Counted from the stretch's first letter, positions 1-13,569 are shown. The stretch is DNA of 64,000 bases from Mesostigma viride (GCA_009746045.1 RPFO01001792.1:1-64000); one strand, 5' to 3'. Numbers and translations: made by a program. Notes: generated by a model from the sequence alone, not told the origin.

Positions 1-100
1 GCGGCTATGCAACAACAACAACTACCACTAACACCGCGCACGCCAAGCTGCCCAGCATCTGCCCAAGCACATCTTTTATGTTCTGTTACACTACACCCTC

Positions 101-3100
101 ATGCACGCAAGCAAGCGGCATCCTGCACAGAGAAACCGTACATACACCGCGCACGCTAAGGGGGCTGCTCACACACACACAAAACACACCATGCACGCAA
201 GGGGCGGCTGCACACACATGTACATCCACCGCGCACGCAAGGGGCGACTGACATACACCATGCACGCAAGGACAAGGATGCACACACATGTACATACACC
301 GCGCACGCAAGGGGCGGCTGCACACACACGTACATACACCGCGCACGCAAGGGGCGAGTGCGCACACACGTACATACACCGCGCACGCAAGGGGCGGCTG
401 CACACACACGTACATACACCGCGCACGCAAGGGGCCAGTGCAAGCACATGTACATACACCATGCACGCAAGGGCCGGCATGCACAGAAACGTACATACAC
501 CGCGCACGCAAGGGGCTGCTGCACACACACGTACACACACCATGCACGCACGGGGCGGCTGCACACACACGTACATCCACTGCGCACGCACGGGGCGACT
601 GCACACACATGTACATAAACCATGCACGCAAGGGGCGGCTGCACACACATGTACATCCACCGCGCACGCAAGGGGCGAGTGCAAACACACATACACACAC
701 AATGCACGCTTGGGGCAACGGCACTCACATGTACATACACCATGCACGCAAGGGGCGGCTGCACACACACGTACACACACCATGCACGCAAGGAGCGACT
801 TCACGCACAGGTACACACACCATGCACGCAAGGTTCGGCTGCACACACATGTACATCCACCGCGCACGCACGGGGCCAGTGCAAGCACATGTACATACAC
901 CATGCACGCAAGGGGCGGCTGCACACACATGTACATACACCGCGCACGCAAGGGGCGAGTGCAAACACATGTACATACACCGCGCACGCAAGGGGCAACT
1001 GCCCGCACATGTACATCCACCGCGCACGCAAGGGGCGGCTGCACACACATGTACACACACCATGCACGCAAGGACAAGGATGCACACACATGTACACACA
1101 CCCTGCACGCAAGGGGCGGCTGCACACACACGTACACACACCGCGCACGCAAGGGGCGAGTGCAAACACATGTACATACACCATGCACGCAAGGACAAGG
1201 ATGCACACACATGTACACACACCATGCACGCAAGGGGCGGCTGCACACACACGTACATACACAATGCACGGTTGGGGCGACGGCACTCACATGTACATAC
1301 ACCATGCACGCAAGGACAAGGATGCACACGCATGTACATACACCGCGCACGCAAGGGGCGGCTGCACACACATGTACATACACCATGCACGCAAGGGGCG
1401 GCTGCACACACATGTACATCCACCGCGCACGCAAGGGGCGAGTGCACACACACGTACACACACCGCGCACGCAAGGGGCGGCTGCACACACACGTACACA
1501 CACCATGCACGCAATTGCCGGCATGCACACACACGTACATCCACCGCGCACGCAAGGGGCAACTGCACACACATGTACACACACCGCGCACGCTTGGGGC
1601 GGCTGCACTCACATGTACATACACTGCGCACGCAAGGGGCGGCTGCACACACACGTACACACACCATGCACGCAATTGCTGGCATGCACACACACCCACT
1701 GCCCGCACATGTACATCCACCGCGCACGCAAGGGGCGCCTGCACCCACATGTACATACACCATGCACGCAAGGACAAGGATGAACACACACGTACATACA
1801 CCATGCACGCAAGGGCCGGCATGCACACACACGTACATACACTGCGCAAACAAGGGGCAACTGCACACACACGTACACACCATGCACGGAAGGGACGGCT
1901 GCACTTACATGTACATCCACCGCGCAACCACGGGGCGGCTGCACACACACGTACATACACCGCGCACGCAAGGGGCGGCTGCACACACACGTACATACAC
2001 CGCGCACGCAAGGGGCGGCTGCACACACACGTACACACACCTTGCACGCAATTGCCGGCATGCACACACACGTACATCCACCGCGCACGCAAGGGGCAAC
2101 TGCCCACACATGTACACACACCGCGCACGCAAGGGCCGGCTGCACACACACGTACATACACCGCGCACGCAAGGGGCAACTGCACACACACGTACACACA
2201 CCATGCACGCAAGGGCCGGCTGCACTCACATGTACACACACCATGCACGCAAGGGCCGGCTGCACACACACTTACACACACAATGCACGCTTGGGGCAAC
2301 GGCACTCACATGTACATACACCATGCACGCAAGGGGCGGCTGCACACACATGTACACACACCATGCACGCAAGGAGCGACTTCACGCACAGGTACACACA
2401 CCATGCACGCAAGGTTCGGCTGCACACACATGTACATCCACCGCGCACGCAAGGGGCGAGTGCAAACACATGTACATACACCGCGCACGCAAGGGCCGGC
2501 TGCACTCAATTGTACATACACCGCCCATGCAAGGGGCGGCTGCACACACACGTACACACACCGCGCACGCAAGGGACGGCTGCACACACACGTACATACA
2601 CCGCGCACGCAAGGGGCGGCTGCACACACACGTACATACACCATGCACGCAAGGGGCGGCTGCACACACACTTACACTCACCATGCACGCAAGGGGCGGC
2701 TGCACACACACGTACACACACCGCGCACGCAAGGGACGGCTGCACACACACGTACATACACCGCGCACGCAAGGGGCGGCTGCACTTACATGTACACACA
2801 CCACGCACGCAAGGGGCGGCTGCACACACACGTACATACACCGCCCACGCAAGGACCGGCTCCACTCACATGTACATCCACCGCGCAACCACGGGGCGGC
2901 TGCACACACACGTACATACACCGCGCACGCAAGGGGCGGCTGCACACACACGTACATACACCGCGCACGCAAGGGGCGGCTGCACTCACATGTACGTACA
3001 CCGCGCACGCAAGGGGCAACTGCCCGCACATGTACATCCACCGCGCACGCAAGGGGCGCCTGCACCCACATGTACCTACACCATGCACACAAGGACAAGG

Positions 3101-6100
3101 ATGAACACACATGTACATACACCGCGCACGCAAGGGGCGGCTGCACACACACGTACACACACCATGCACGCAAGGGCCGGCATGCACACACACGTACATC
3201 CACCGCGCACGCAAGGGGCAACTGCACACACATGTACACACACCGCGCACGCTTGGGGCGGCTGCACTCACATGTACACACACCGCGCACGCAAGGGCCG
3301 GCTGCAGACACACTTACACTCACCATGCACGCATGGGGCGGCTGCACACACACGTACACACACCGCGCACGCAAGGGACGGCTGCACACACACGTACATA
3401 CACCGCGCACGCAAGGGGCGGCTGCACACACACGTACATACACCATGCACGCAAGGGGCGGCTGCACACACATGTACATCCACCGCGCACGCAAGGGGCA
3501 AGTGCACACACACGTACACACACCGCGCACGCAAGGGGCGGCTGCACACACACGTACACACACCATGCACGCAATTGCCGGCATGCACACACGTACATCC
3601 ACCGCGCACGCAAGGGGCAACTGCACACACATGTACACACACCGCGCACGCTTGGGGCGGCTGCACTCACATGTACATACACTGCGCACGCAAGGGGCTG
3701 CTGCACACACACTTACACTCACCGTGCACGCATGGGGCGGCTGCACACACACGTACACACACCGCGCACGCAAGGGACGGCTGCACACACACGTACATAT
3801 TACACCGCGCACACAAGGGGCGGCTGCACTCACATGTACATCCACCGCGCAACCACGGGGCGGCTGCACACTCACGTACATACACCGCGCACGCAAGGGG
3901 CTGCTGCACACACACTTACACACACAATGCACGCTTGGGGCGACGGCACTCACATGTACATACACCGCGCATGCAAGGGGTGGCTGCACACACACGTACA
4001 TACACCGCGCACGCAAGGGGCGGCTGCACACACACATACATACACCATGCACGCCAGGGGCGGCTGCACACATACGTACCTACACCGCGCACGCAAGGGG
4101 CTGCTGCACACACACTTACACACACCATGCACGCTTGGGGCGGCTGCACACACACGTACCTACACCGCGCACGCAAGGGGCGGCTGCACACACACGTACA
4201 TACACCGCGCATGCAAGGGGTGGCTGCACACACACGTACATCCACCGCGCACGCAAGGGGCGGCTGCACACACACATACATACACCATGCACGCCAGGGG
4301 CGGCTGCACACATACGTACCTACACCGCGCCCGCAAGGGGCGGCTGCACACACACTTACACACACCATGCACGCAAGGGCCGGCATGCACACACACTGGC
4401 ATACACCGCGCACGCAAGGGGCGGCTGCACACACGTACACACACCATGCACGCTTGGGGCGGCTGCACACACACGTACCTACACCGCGCACGCAAGGGGG
4501 GCTGCACACACACGTACACACACCGCGCACGCAAGGGGCGGCTGCACTCACATGTACACCCACCATGCACGCAAGGGGCGGCTGCACACACACGTACATA
4601 CACCGCGCACGCAAGGGGCAACTGCCCACACCTGGACATACACTGCGCACGCAAGGGCCGGCTGCATTAACACGTACATACACCGCGCACGCAAGGGGCG
4701 GCTGCACACATACGTACCTACACCGCGCACGCAAGGGGCTGCTGCACACACACTTACACACACCATGCACGCAAGGGCCGGCATGCACACACTGTCACTG
4801 GCATACACCGCGCACGCAAGGGGCGGCTGCACACACGTACACACACCATGCACGCTTGGGGCGGCTGCACAGACACGTACCTACACCGCGCACGCAAGGG
4901 GCAACTGCACACACATGTACACACACCGCGCACGCAAGGGCCGGCTGCACACACACGTACATACACCGCGCACGCAAGGGGCAACTGCCCGCACATGTAC
5001 ATCCACCGCGCACGCAAGGGGCGGCTGCACCCACATGTACATACACCATGCACGCAAGGACAAGGATGAACACACATCTACACACACCATGCACGCAAGG
5101 GCCGGCTGCACACACACGTACATACACCATGCACGCAAGGGCCGGCATGCACACACACGTACATACACTGCGCACGCAAGGGGCAACTGCACACACACGT
5201 ACACACACCATGCACGGAAGGGACGGCTGGACTCACATGTACATCCACCGCGCAACCACGGGGCGGCTGCACACACACGTACATACACCGCGCACGCAAG
5301 GGGCGGCTGCACTCACATGTACATACACCGCGCACGCAAGGGGCAACTGCCCGCACATGTACATCCACCGCGCACGCAAGGGGCGGCTGCACACACACGT
5401 ACATCCACTGCGCACGCACGGGGCGACTGCACACACATGTACATAAACCATGCACGCAAGGGGCAGCTGCACACACATGTACATCCACCGCGCACGCAAG
5501 GGGCGAGTGCAAACACATGTACATACACCGCGCACACAAGGGGCAACTGCCCACACATGTACATCCACCGCGCACGGAAGGGCCGGCTGCACTCACACGT
5601 ACATACACTGCGCATGCAAGGGGCGCCTGCACACACACGTACACACACCATGCACGCAAGGGCCGGCATGCACACACACGTACATACACTGCGCACGCAC
5701 GGGGCGACTGCCCACACATGTACATCCACCGCGCACGGAAGGGCCGGCTGCACTCACACGTACATACACTGCGCATGCAAGGGGCGCCTGCACACACACG
5801 TACACACACCATGCACGCAAGGGCCGGCATGCACACACACGTACATACACTGCGCACGCACGGGGCGACTGCACACACATGTACATACACCATGCACGCA
5901 AGGGGCGGCTGCACACACATGTACATACACCGCGCACGCAAGGGGCGAGTGCAAACACATGTACATACACCGCGCACGCAAGGGGCAACTGCCTGCACAT
6001 GTACATCCACCGCGCACGCAAGGGGCGGCTGCACACACATGTACACACACCATGCACGCAAGGACAAGGATGCACACACATGTACACACACCATGCACGC

Positions 6101-6985
6101 AAGGGGCGGCTGCACACACACGTACATACACCGCGCACGCAAGGGGCGGCTGCACACACATGTACATACACCATGCACGGAAGGACAAGGATGCACACAC
6201 ATGTACACACACCATGCACGCAAGGGGCGGCTGCACACACACGTACATACACAATGCACGGTTGGGGCGACGGCACTCACATGTACATACACCATGCACG
6301 CAAGGACAAGGATGCACACACATGTACATACACCGCGCACGCAAGGGGCGGCTGCACACACACGTACATACACCGCGCACGCAAGGGGCGAGTGCGCACA
6401 CACGTACATACACCGCGCACGCAAGGGGCGAGTGCGCACACACGTACATCCACCGCGCACGCAAGGGGCGGCTGCACACACACGTACATACACCGCGCAC
6501 GCAAGGGGAGAGTGCAAACACATGTACATACACCATGCACGCAAGGGGCGGCTGCACACACACGTACATACACAATGCACGGTTGGGGCGACGGCACTCA
6601 CATGTACATACACCATGCACGCAAGGACAAGGATGCACACACATGTACATACACCGCGCACGCAAGGGGCGGCTGCACACACACGTACATACACCATGCA
6701 CGCAAGGGGCGGCTGCACACACGTACATCCACCGCGGACGCAAGGGGCGGCTGCACACACACGTACATACACCGCGCACGCAAGGGGCGAGTGCAAACAC
6801 ATGTACATACACCGCGCACGCAAGGGGCGGCTGCACACACACGTACACACACCATGCACGCAAGGGTCGGCATGCACACACACGTACATACACCGCGCAC
6901 GCAAGGGGCGGCTGCACAGAAACGTACACACACCGCGCACGCAAGGGCCGGCTGCACACACATGTACATACACCTTGCACGTACA
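101..6985. repeat. 40-bp minisatellite array (about 170 copies)
   Basis: A continuous tandem array with a 40-bp period. The unit has a GCACGCAAGGGGCGGCTGCA core followed by alternating CA with CGTACATAC or TGTACACAC. Common variants are CATGCACGC versus CGCGCACGC starts, GGACAAGGATG in place of GGGGCGGCTG, GGGCCGGCATG and GCTTGGGGC. Variant units recur in similar runs, for example around 1,180-1,330 and 6,060-6,320, which suggests duplication of multi-unit blocks. Because 40 is not a multiple of three and few units contain stop triplets, very long ORFs run on both strands. I regard these as artefacts. Confidence 0.97.
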
Positions 6986-7014
6986 ACACACAACACACAC
7001 ACACAACAAAAAAT

Positions 7015-7145
7015 TATATACACACACACACGCACACGCACACGCACACGCACACGCACACGCACACGCACACGCACACGCACACGCACAACACACACAA
7101 CACACACAACACACACACGCACACGTGAACAACACACACACACAA
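7015..7145. repeat. CACACG / CA-rich microsatellite
   Basis: A run of about ten CACACG hexamers (7,025-7,090) flanked by ACACAACACAC stretches. It directly follows the last degenerate 40-bp units and ends at AT-rich unique sequence. The 40-bp array is itself rich in CACACA, so this may be an offshoot of the same slippage-prone tract. Confidence 0.93.
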
Positions 7146-7255
7146 CAATTATAATATTAGTGTAGTATATCAAACAAAATAGTAATAAAGTATTTGCAAG
7201 CGTACTTCGTGTGAATTATGTGTAGACGAGAATAGAAGCTAAACAAAACTCTAAT

Positions 7256-7323
7256 GGAGAAAGAGGGATTCGAACCCTTGGGAAAGTTACCCCATACATA
7301 GCATTCCACTCGGACATTTCTCC
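7256..7323 (-). pseudogene. plastid-type tRNA-Ser relic lacking its anticodon
   Basis: Read on the minus strand, the 68 bases start GGAGAAA and end TTTCTCC, a perfect 7-bp acceptor stem. They contain the D-arm start GTCCGAGTGG, a long variable arm (GGGGTAACTTTCCC) and the T arm GGGTTCGAATCCC. The long variable arm and GAGTGG are typical of tRNA-Ser, and the sequence resembles plastid trnS. Between GAGTGG and AATGCTATGTA about 20 bases expected for the D-loop end, 5' anticodon stem and anticodon are missing, so it cannot decode. I infer a plastid insertion followed by a deletion. The exact isoacceptor cannot be read. Confidence 0.7.
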
Positions 7324-7743
7324 GAAAAAAAGGTCACGTAAGCTTTAAGGGTGGAGAGTTAAGGGTGTAGGTTGTAGGATGTATGGTGTAGGGTGTAGGG
7401 TGTCTTGAGCTTTCTTTTTTGAGATCAATGGAGTCCCCTTCCATGATCATGTGCGTGAGCTGGTTATGATTTTCATCTATGGCGTGTGTGGCCACATCGT
7501 GTATTTACAACAACTTTCTAGCCATGGATAACTAGGTAACCATAAATTGGTTACCATGATAACTAGGTAAAAACGTGTTGGTTTCAGAATACATGTGATC
7601 GCTGCATTGTCATCTACAATGTACAAATCAATTACGGATTTCGGGGCTACGGATTTCGGGGCTAAGTTTTTGTGGGTAGAGATTGGCAAGGGTGTTTTTA
7701 TCTTGCCACTTGGTCACTTGGTGTGCATTACGTCTGTTCTTGC
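7324..7743. other. unique spacer with a short GGGTGTAG repeat
   Basis: No gene is recognised. Positions 7,347-7,401 hold a degenerate G-rich tract of GGGTGTAG/GGTTGTAG units. They resemble telomeric repeats only loosely and are not TTTAGGG. The rest is low in GC with several short duplications (GGATTTCGGGGCTAC twice at 7,634-7,663). Confidence 0.6.
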
Positions 7744-8062
7744 GTTGGAGTCAAAAAACTGTCCGTGTGTGGTGGTGGACTTTTCCTCACGGGCAGTCGC
7801 CATATGTCATACAAGCACTTGTTCGGCGTACCACTAGCTCATGTATGTCACCATTGTAATTTTGCGTTGTAACAGCATTTCTCGGAGCCAACGGCCGTTG
7901 GACTCAAAAAACTGACCGTGTGTGGTGGTGGACTTTTCCTCACGGGCAGTCGCCATATGTCATACAAGCACTTGTTCGGCGTACCACTAGCTCGTGGATG
8001 TCACCATTGTAATTTTGAGTTGTAACAGCATTTCTCGGAGCCAACGGCCGTTGGACTCCGAA
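7744..8062. repeat. 153-bp tandem duplication with CCAACGGCCGTTGG
   Basis: Two successive copies with a 153-bp period (7,744-7,896 and 7,897-8,049) and the start of a third. Each ends in GAGCCAACGGCCGTTGGACTC. The copies differ by a few substitutions. The palindrome at the junction is the motif that dominates the 47-bp arrays at 47.8 and 49.5 kb. Confidence 0.9.
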
Positions 8063-8872
8063 AAACTGATAGCCTTGTCTGAAGGTGTGTGCGTGAGATG
8101 GCACATGTGCATCGTCGGGGGGAGTTTTCTCAAGAGCCACATGTGGTAGTGTAAGGTGGGCATGCTTAGTGCGTACGGGTGGGAGGGACAAGAGGTGCAG
8201 AAGTTGACGGCTTTTGACCTTGGGAAATGACAAGGCACACATAAGACAACAAAGTGATAATTTTAATGTCTTTACGGGTGTACTGTCAATTTCTCCGAGC
8301 CAACGGCCGTTGGACTCTCGAAACTCTCATAACCCTGTCTACAATGTGTGTGCGTGCGATGGCACTTGTGCCATGTGCCGGGGGGGGGTGAGAAATCTGT
8401 CGTTCATTAATTTGTGCCTCGTCGGGGTGGGCATGCATGAATTTGTGCCTCGTCGGGGTGGACATGCATGAAAGCATTTTCATTGGTACTCGGGGTTTAA
8501 TATTTTTGTCTTGCTGTTGAAACGTCGACGTGCTCTTCTCCTGCTCTTTTTTTTTCCTACTCAACGGCCGTTGGTGCTTTCAAACTTGCCCAGCGTTATG
8601 ACTAGGATGCCCTTCTTTACTGCTAGCCACCGCCCCTTGTGTACAATGCTAGAATTAGGCCGGGGTAATGGTCCACCGCGTCCCCAGTGCAAGGTTCGTG
8701 AATGCGCTGGTTCGTAAAAAATTCGGCACTTGGAGGGTTCGAACACCTGACCCACTTTCGTTATTTCAACATGCCCTGAACGAAAAAGCTGCGTAAAGGA
8801 TACGTTAACCGTCCCCTGTTATTCTTGATTATATTATTGCGATATCATGGACGTACACACGCGGTTGGTGGT
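8063..8872. other. spacer with single CCAACGGCCGTTGG sites and a 30-bp duplication
   Basis: Further copies of the palindromic motif lie near 8,299-8,312 and 8,562-8,574. A 30-bp unit (AATTTGTGCCTCGTCGGGGT and following bases) is duplicated at about 8,409-8,470. No convincing coding sequence is seen. The ORFs of 60-100 codons overlap on both strands and lack any recognisable motif. Confidence 0.55.
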
Positions 8873-8993
8873 CCGTACTTGCCAACTGCACTTGCAAACT
8901 GACTGACTGACTGCCTCCGTTACGCACTTGCGTGTGTTTCCGTACTTGCCAACTGAACTTGCAAACTGACTGAATGACTGCCTCCGTTACGAC
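8873..8993. repeat. 67-bp tandem duplication
   Basis: CCGTACTTGCCAACTG is followed by ACTTGCAAACTGACTG and GCCTCCGTTACG in two successive copies starting at 8,873 and 8,940. Each contains an internal GACT tetramer run. Confidence 0.85.
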
Positions 8994-10180
8994 TAACAAG
9001 TGAACGACGAGTGAGCTACTAAAGTTTTGTTCAGTTCATTGTGTCTCTATGTACATAGCCGTTTATTCAAAACCGTTGCGTGGATACCTTGATTCTGGGT
9101 TCGCTGATACTTGTTTCCCATTTTAAATCTCCCGTCCATAATTGGATACATGTAATGTAGGAGGATACCCACTTGCCCGAAATCCGCGTAACGGGTGATT
9201 AGTACTGCTGTAAGCGGAACCACAGACAAATCTGTCTAACGGGCTAACATTATTGTCCTTCATGTACTGGTTTTTGCACGCAGGACGCCATTCGCAACAC
9301 CGCCTGACGGAGTCGGATGGACCGGACGTGCGTGAGGCTGCTGTTCACAGTCGTGAAGTTGGCAGACATTAATATCAACACGGTCACGAGAATTCGTCCA
9401 GAGAATAATTGATGCTTGTGACGTGCTCGACGGCTGCGATGACCGAGATGATGCGTGTAGTGCACAGCGTCCGAGACGTCGCGACACCCGTGGCTGTCCT
9501 GTTGATGCGAACGCACGGTGACGAGACGGAGCCCATTATATAGGTGGATTACAAGTTAGAACGGCCCTCGCGGTTGCACTGTTTAATCGCGAACGTGGAT
9601 TTTGCGGAGCCGACGGCCGTTGGGGATTGGAAATCTGATGATATCGGGGCTGCGCACGACATCGAGGAACTGGGGATCGACGTAGGTCTACAGGCTCACT
9701 TGTCCGTCAACATGTATGGCCTCGCTTGACTGTCATCATCTTGACATGTACATAACTAGTTCATATACCATGCATTTGACACTGCCTGCACGTGGATTTT
9801 CCAGACATACATTGAGGGTAATTATAACTCGAAAGCACTACGTACGATTGAGACGTCCGGTCGTAGAGCAGATGCACTGGAGCTTTCTGATCTTCCAATT
9901 GATGGGTCTGTAATTATGTAAGATATTCAGATATCGCGATGACTCGAGCATCGATGCATGGAATGTAATAATGTATTTCATTCAATTATACATCCAATTT
10001 AACTCCGCAATTGAGGGGCACACATGTCCATCAGCCCGAGACAACATTTCCCAAGTAATTTTCGATTAGTGATTTAGTGTGGGCCTTCCCTGGGGGTAGT
10101 ACCCCCAACAAGTGGTGGCATGAACGTCCAAACATCATATTTATGGTACTCAATCATCACTAGATGGTTCCCGAGTGCAT
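8994..10180. other. unassigned spacer
   Basis: No gene is recognised. One degenerate dispersed motif (GACGGCCGTTGGGGATTGGAAATC, cited here as positions 9,611-9,634) links this region to the repeat family found in exon and intron sequence near 46.1 kb. The rest shows no periodicity or ORF worth calling. Confidence 0.5.
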
Positions 10181-10182
10181 TG

Positions 10183-11645
10183 GACAGTGTACAGCCATAC
10201 GCAATACGCAATCATACGGGGCCCATGGGTATGGTGTATAATACGCCATACGGGGTATAATACGCAAATCATACGGGGACTCTTGAAAATGCTGTTTTTT
10301 GCATGGTTCAGGGGGTTCTTCAACATTCTGACCAATCAGGCATGTTTTTTTTGTGTTCTTGCAACACCACTTGCCTTTATTTAACACATCATCACATAAT
10401 ATTGCCGTTGCCGTCGCTGCATGCCTACAAATACAAGCATTGTACATCTGTTGTTATTAATAATGTCTGTAAATAGCACAAAATAACAAAGTTGTATGCA
10501 CAATCAGTGCACACCTGAAAAGGATAATAACACAAGTAGATATGCATGCACATTGACACTTGCAGTGGTATAGAGATCGCTGCCACCATTACTGTATGTT
10601 GAAATTAAAAAACCATGCCATCACTGCATGGAATGGCTATACTAGGACTGAAATACTGCACATGGTCAGTCGGCCAACTTGCCAAAAGTAATAAGACATT
10701 GTGCCAGAAACAGACATCTTGCCTACTCGTGGTAGGCCACCATGCAATATTGATCTACATGAAGCAAGAATCCATACGGGCTGCCAACAATGTGGCTAGC
10801 GTGCAGGATAGCATGCATGCCAGCAACCCGACCCAGCTTCCCTAAACCATTAACACATATGGTACGGTGGCTGGCTAGCAGCAGCCTGCATGGCTAAATA
10901 AGGCATTTATGTGCATCGCGAGTCACACCAAATACCCCGCAGCCTGCGACGTAATGCCTCCGGCGGCCTCTTGCACTCGCTCACTCTTGCCTCCTTCGCA
11001 TACGTAGCGCCCATGATATGGCGGGTGCTAGCCTTGCTCGGGTGGTAGAACCCGAGAATTTTGCATCCAAAAGTGTGCACGTCACTGAGCTAGTAGTTAC
11101 CTGTCGGCTGCCCTTTCTTGTTGAGAGTCTGTTCTTTCACGATGTGTGTCCAGACAGTCTCGAATACGGCCTGCATCTCGTCGGCCCCATTATCATCGTG
11201 TTCCATAGACCCACACCATCACCGTCGCTAGCCATGGTGCCTGGATGTCAATTGTGCTACGATTAAATGTTAGGTGCCAGATGCGCGCCCTTGTTGGCAG
11301 ACAACATAACTTCGTCACCTAATTTCCTCGTCCTTCGTCTCCTAGACCCTAGTCCGACACGCAGCAATCTGCAGCAATGCACGTACAGTCGTACATTCAC
11401 GGCCAGCTTGGCACCTGCATCTAGTTCCGGCTCCACGTGCCGTCCAAAATGATGCCAGAAGCTACTTCGAACGAGGTTCATACGCAAAAAATACGCAAAA
11501 AATACGCAATACGCAAAAAATACGCAAAAAATACGCAAAAAATACGCAGTGCGTATTTTTTTTCCCATTTTCATACGGAAATCTTGCGTATGGCGTATAA
11601 TACGCGCCATACGGCGTATTATACGCCGTATGGCTGTTCACTGGC
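10183..11645. repeat. inverted ATACGC/CATACGG-rich segments, possible TIR element
   Basis: Two segments rich in TACGCCATACGG and TATAATACGC lie in inverted orientation. The left one (10,183-10,290) reads ACAGCCATACGCAATACGC. The right one (about 11,470-11,642) ends ...TATACGCCGTATGGCTGT, which is its near reverse complement. The right segment also contains an ATACGCAAAAA tandem run (11,480-11,550). This fits a decayed DNA transposon or hairpin-prone repeat. No transposase ORF and no clear target duplication are visible. The intervening 1.2 kb holds no recognised gene. Confidence 0.35.
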
Positions 11646-11699
11646 ATTGGAACTGATATTCATTAAAAAGTCAGTTTTTCAGGCTTTTGGACGTGCGAG

Positions 11700-12840
11700 T
11701 TAATTGCCCCTCGCGGAAAAAAAGTGTGATCCTTCAATCGGTGGGAAACCAGTACGGAAACGACCTCGAACCCAGTCGAAATCAATGGAATTTGCTGAAT
11801 TTCCAGCCTAGTCGCGGCTAGCCGCGCAGGGGGGAGGACGCTAGGCAAAACTAGGCGATAACTAGGCGAATTTCGGAAATCCGCCCATTTTCACCTAGTC
11901 CGTAAAATGGCCCAATTTTACCTAGTTCGCTAGTCTGACCACGTTTCGACCTAGATTTTGCTGAAATGCCCCGGATTTTGCCTAGTCGAAGTTCAAGTGT
12001 GGAAACACCCTTAGACTTTTTGGCACAGCATGAGTGAGTGAGTGAGTGAGTGAGTAAGTAAGTGAGTGCGTGAACATGCATGCACTGAAGGCATGCCACA
12101 TCCAGAGCTAGTACCTAGGATGTAACCTAGGGTGAGTGTAACTAGGACCTAGATAGCTTACCCCATGCATCCACTCCATCCCATGTTCCCCGAGGTCCCA
12201 CTGAGGACTTATGCTCACGTGACGCAGTCACGTGTCTATTAAAATTAATTAATTATATTATATATTCCAGAGTACCCGGTGAGGTACTTTTCTACACGGA
12301 TCGTACTTCACCCGCGGGGGCAAGTGGCGCGAGTCAAGTGCTCGCCCGGCCAGGTCTGGAGTCACAGAGAGCAACTCCGCATCATCGCGGACTATATATC
12401 CAAGATGACTGCATACGCTCGGCCATGATGACGGGTGCATGTGGGGGTATAGGGTGGATGCTAACCCCAGATATCCCAGGAGATATAGTGATATGATGAC
12501 GAGCCACGAGGTACGTAGCCATGGCTGACGACGGAGCTCATAACTTTCACGTTTGGGCACCGAATTCGCCCGTGACTATCACAATCGCTTCGTCTTTCTA
12601 AGACGCACACGCTGATATAATTTTGCGAAGCTGTTACGCAATATATGACGAGCAAACGCTCGATCCTCGAGACGCAACGCAGCCTGGCGGCTGCGCTCGG
12701 CCATGAAAGTACGTCTGCAGCTCCGGCTGCAGCTTTGCCCTCAGGTCCGGAAGGCAGTGGTGACTAGTCGCGCACTGGTGGTCGCCCAGATACCTCCCGG
12801 GCTTTCCTCGCCCTCTGCATCGCCTTCAGGACCCAAAGCG
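11700..12840. other. unassigned spacer with (GAGT)n microsatellite
   Basis: A tetranucleotide run of TGAG/GAGT units lies at 12,029-12,068. CTAGGCGA/CTAGTC motifs recur at 11,805-11,990. A short CACGTGA-CGCAGTCACGTG inverted pair sits at 12,215-12,233. Nothing coding is recognised. Confidence 0.5.
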
Positions 12841-12849
12841 CAGTCGCCC

Positions 12850-13560
12850 AGGCGAACCTGGCTGGTCTGAGCACGACTTTGACGTCGACAGGCTCTTTAC
12901 CACCTTCGACGTCAACAGGCCTGGCCTTTTCGACATGCCACCCATCTAGATGCTGGATCTCGTGTTTTACGGGTCACGCGCCTCACTACTGGCCCTAGCT
13001 GTGCCAGCACTGACTCCATTTCAAAACCAACTTTTTCCGCAACGGAGCTGACGGCCGGTTTTCCCACCGCGTATCTGATGCCCCTTCTTCGACCAACCTG
13101 GCCGGCTGGTCTCGCCCCCGCCTTCAGCTCGATCGCAGCTCTCTTTACCATATCCTTAAGCGCTCTGCCGAGGACCTCATTTTGAACCCCGCCCCCTTGT
13201 CCAAATCCACCTTCCTCCTCCACCTCCACGACGCCATCTCACAGCACATGACGCCCCTTGCTGCAGATGTGGCAGCTGTGGGTCGCACGCTGGCTGCTGA
13301 TCGAGCTCCGGCCACCATCCCCACCGCCACCGCCACTCTCCTCGCCTCCCCCCCCACCACCACCCACCTCCGCCTCGATCCACCGACTCCATCACCGCCC
13401 AGCTCCGCGACATCGACCAGCGCCTCAAGGACAATGCCATCGCCATCGAGGTCCTGCAAAACACCGCAGGCCTCACCGGGCCAGGCGGTGAAGGACATTG
13501 CCGCCAAGCCAGCCCCTGCTGGCCTGGCCGGCGATGCTCCTCTTATCTCGACCTGGGCGG
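12850..13560 (+). pseudogene. degraded coding relic, possible transposon ORF1 N-terminus
   Basis: Reading frames on the plus strand are open in patches and have coding-like composition, but they are broken by stops and frame changes. One patch at 13,182-13,330 is followed in another frame by an Asp/Gln/Leu-rich coiled-coil-like stretch (DSITAQLRDIDQRLKDNA) at 13,385-13,460. Proline-rich linkers precede it. Together with the ORF1-like relic at 15.3 kb it could be the N-terminal half of the same kind of LINE ORF1, split by about 1.7 kb of other sequence. This is a weak call based on composition and proximity. Confidence 0.25.
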
Positions 13561-13569
13561 ATACTCTGT

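Noticed and set aside
101-6985. CRISPR-like array
   Set aside because: The repeats are directly adjacent with no unique spacers, and the context is eukaryotic.
622-7128. 2,168-codon plus-strand ORF and several long minus-strand ORFs over the 40-bp array
   Set aside because: All arise because a 40-bp unit with few stop triplets is read in rotating frames. Both strands are open and no non-repetitive domain is attached.
7340-7402. Interstitial telomere repeat
   Set aside because: Units are GGGTGTAG/GGTTGTAG, not the plant-type TTTAGGG, and they are irregular.
8725-8760. tRNA-like T arm (AGGGTTCGAACACCT)
   Set aside because: No matching acceptor stem or other arms in the flanks on either strand.
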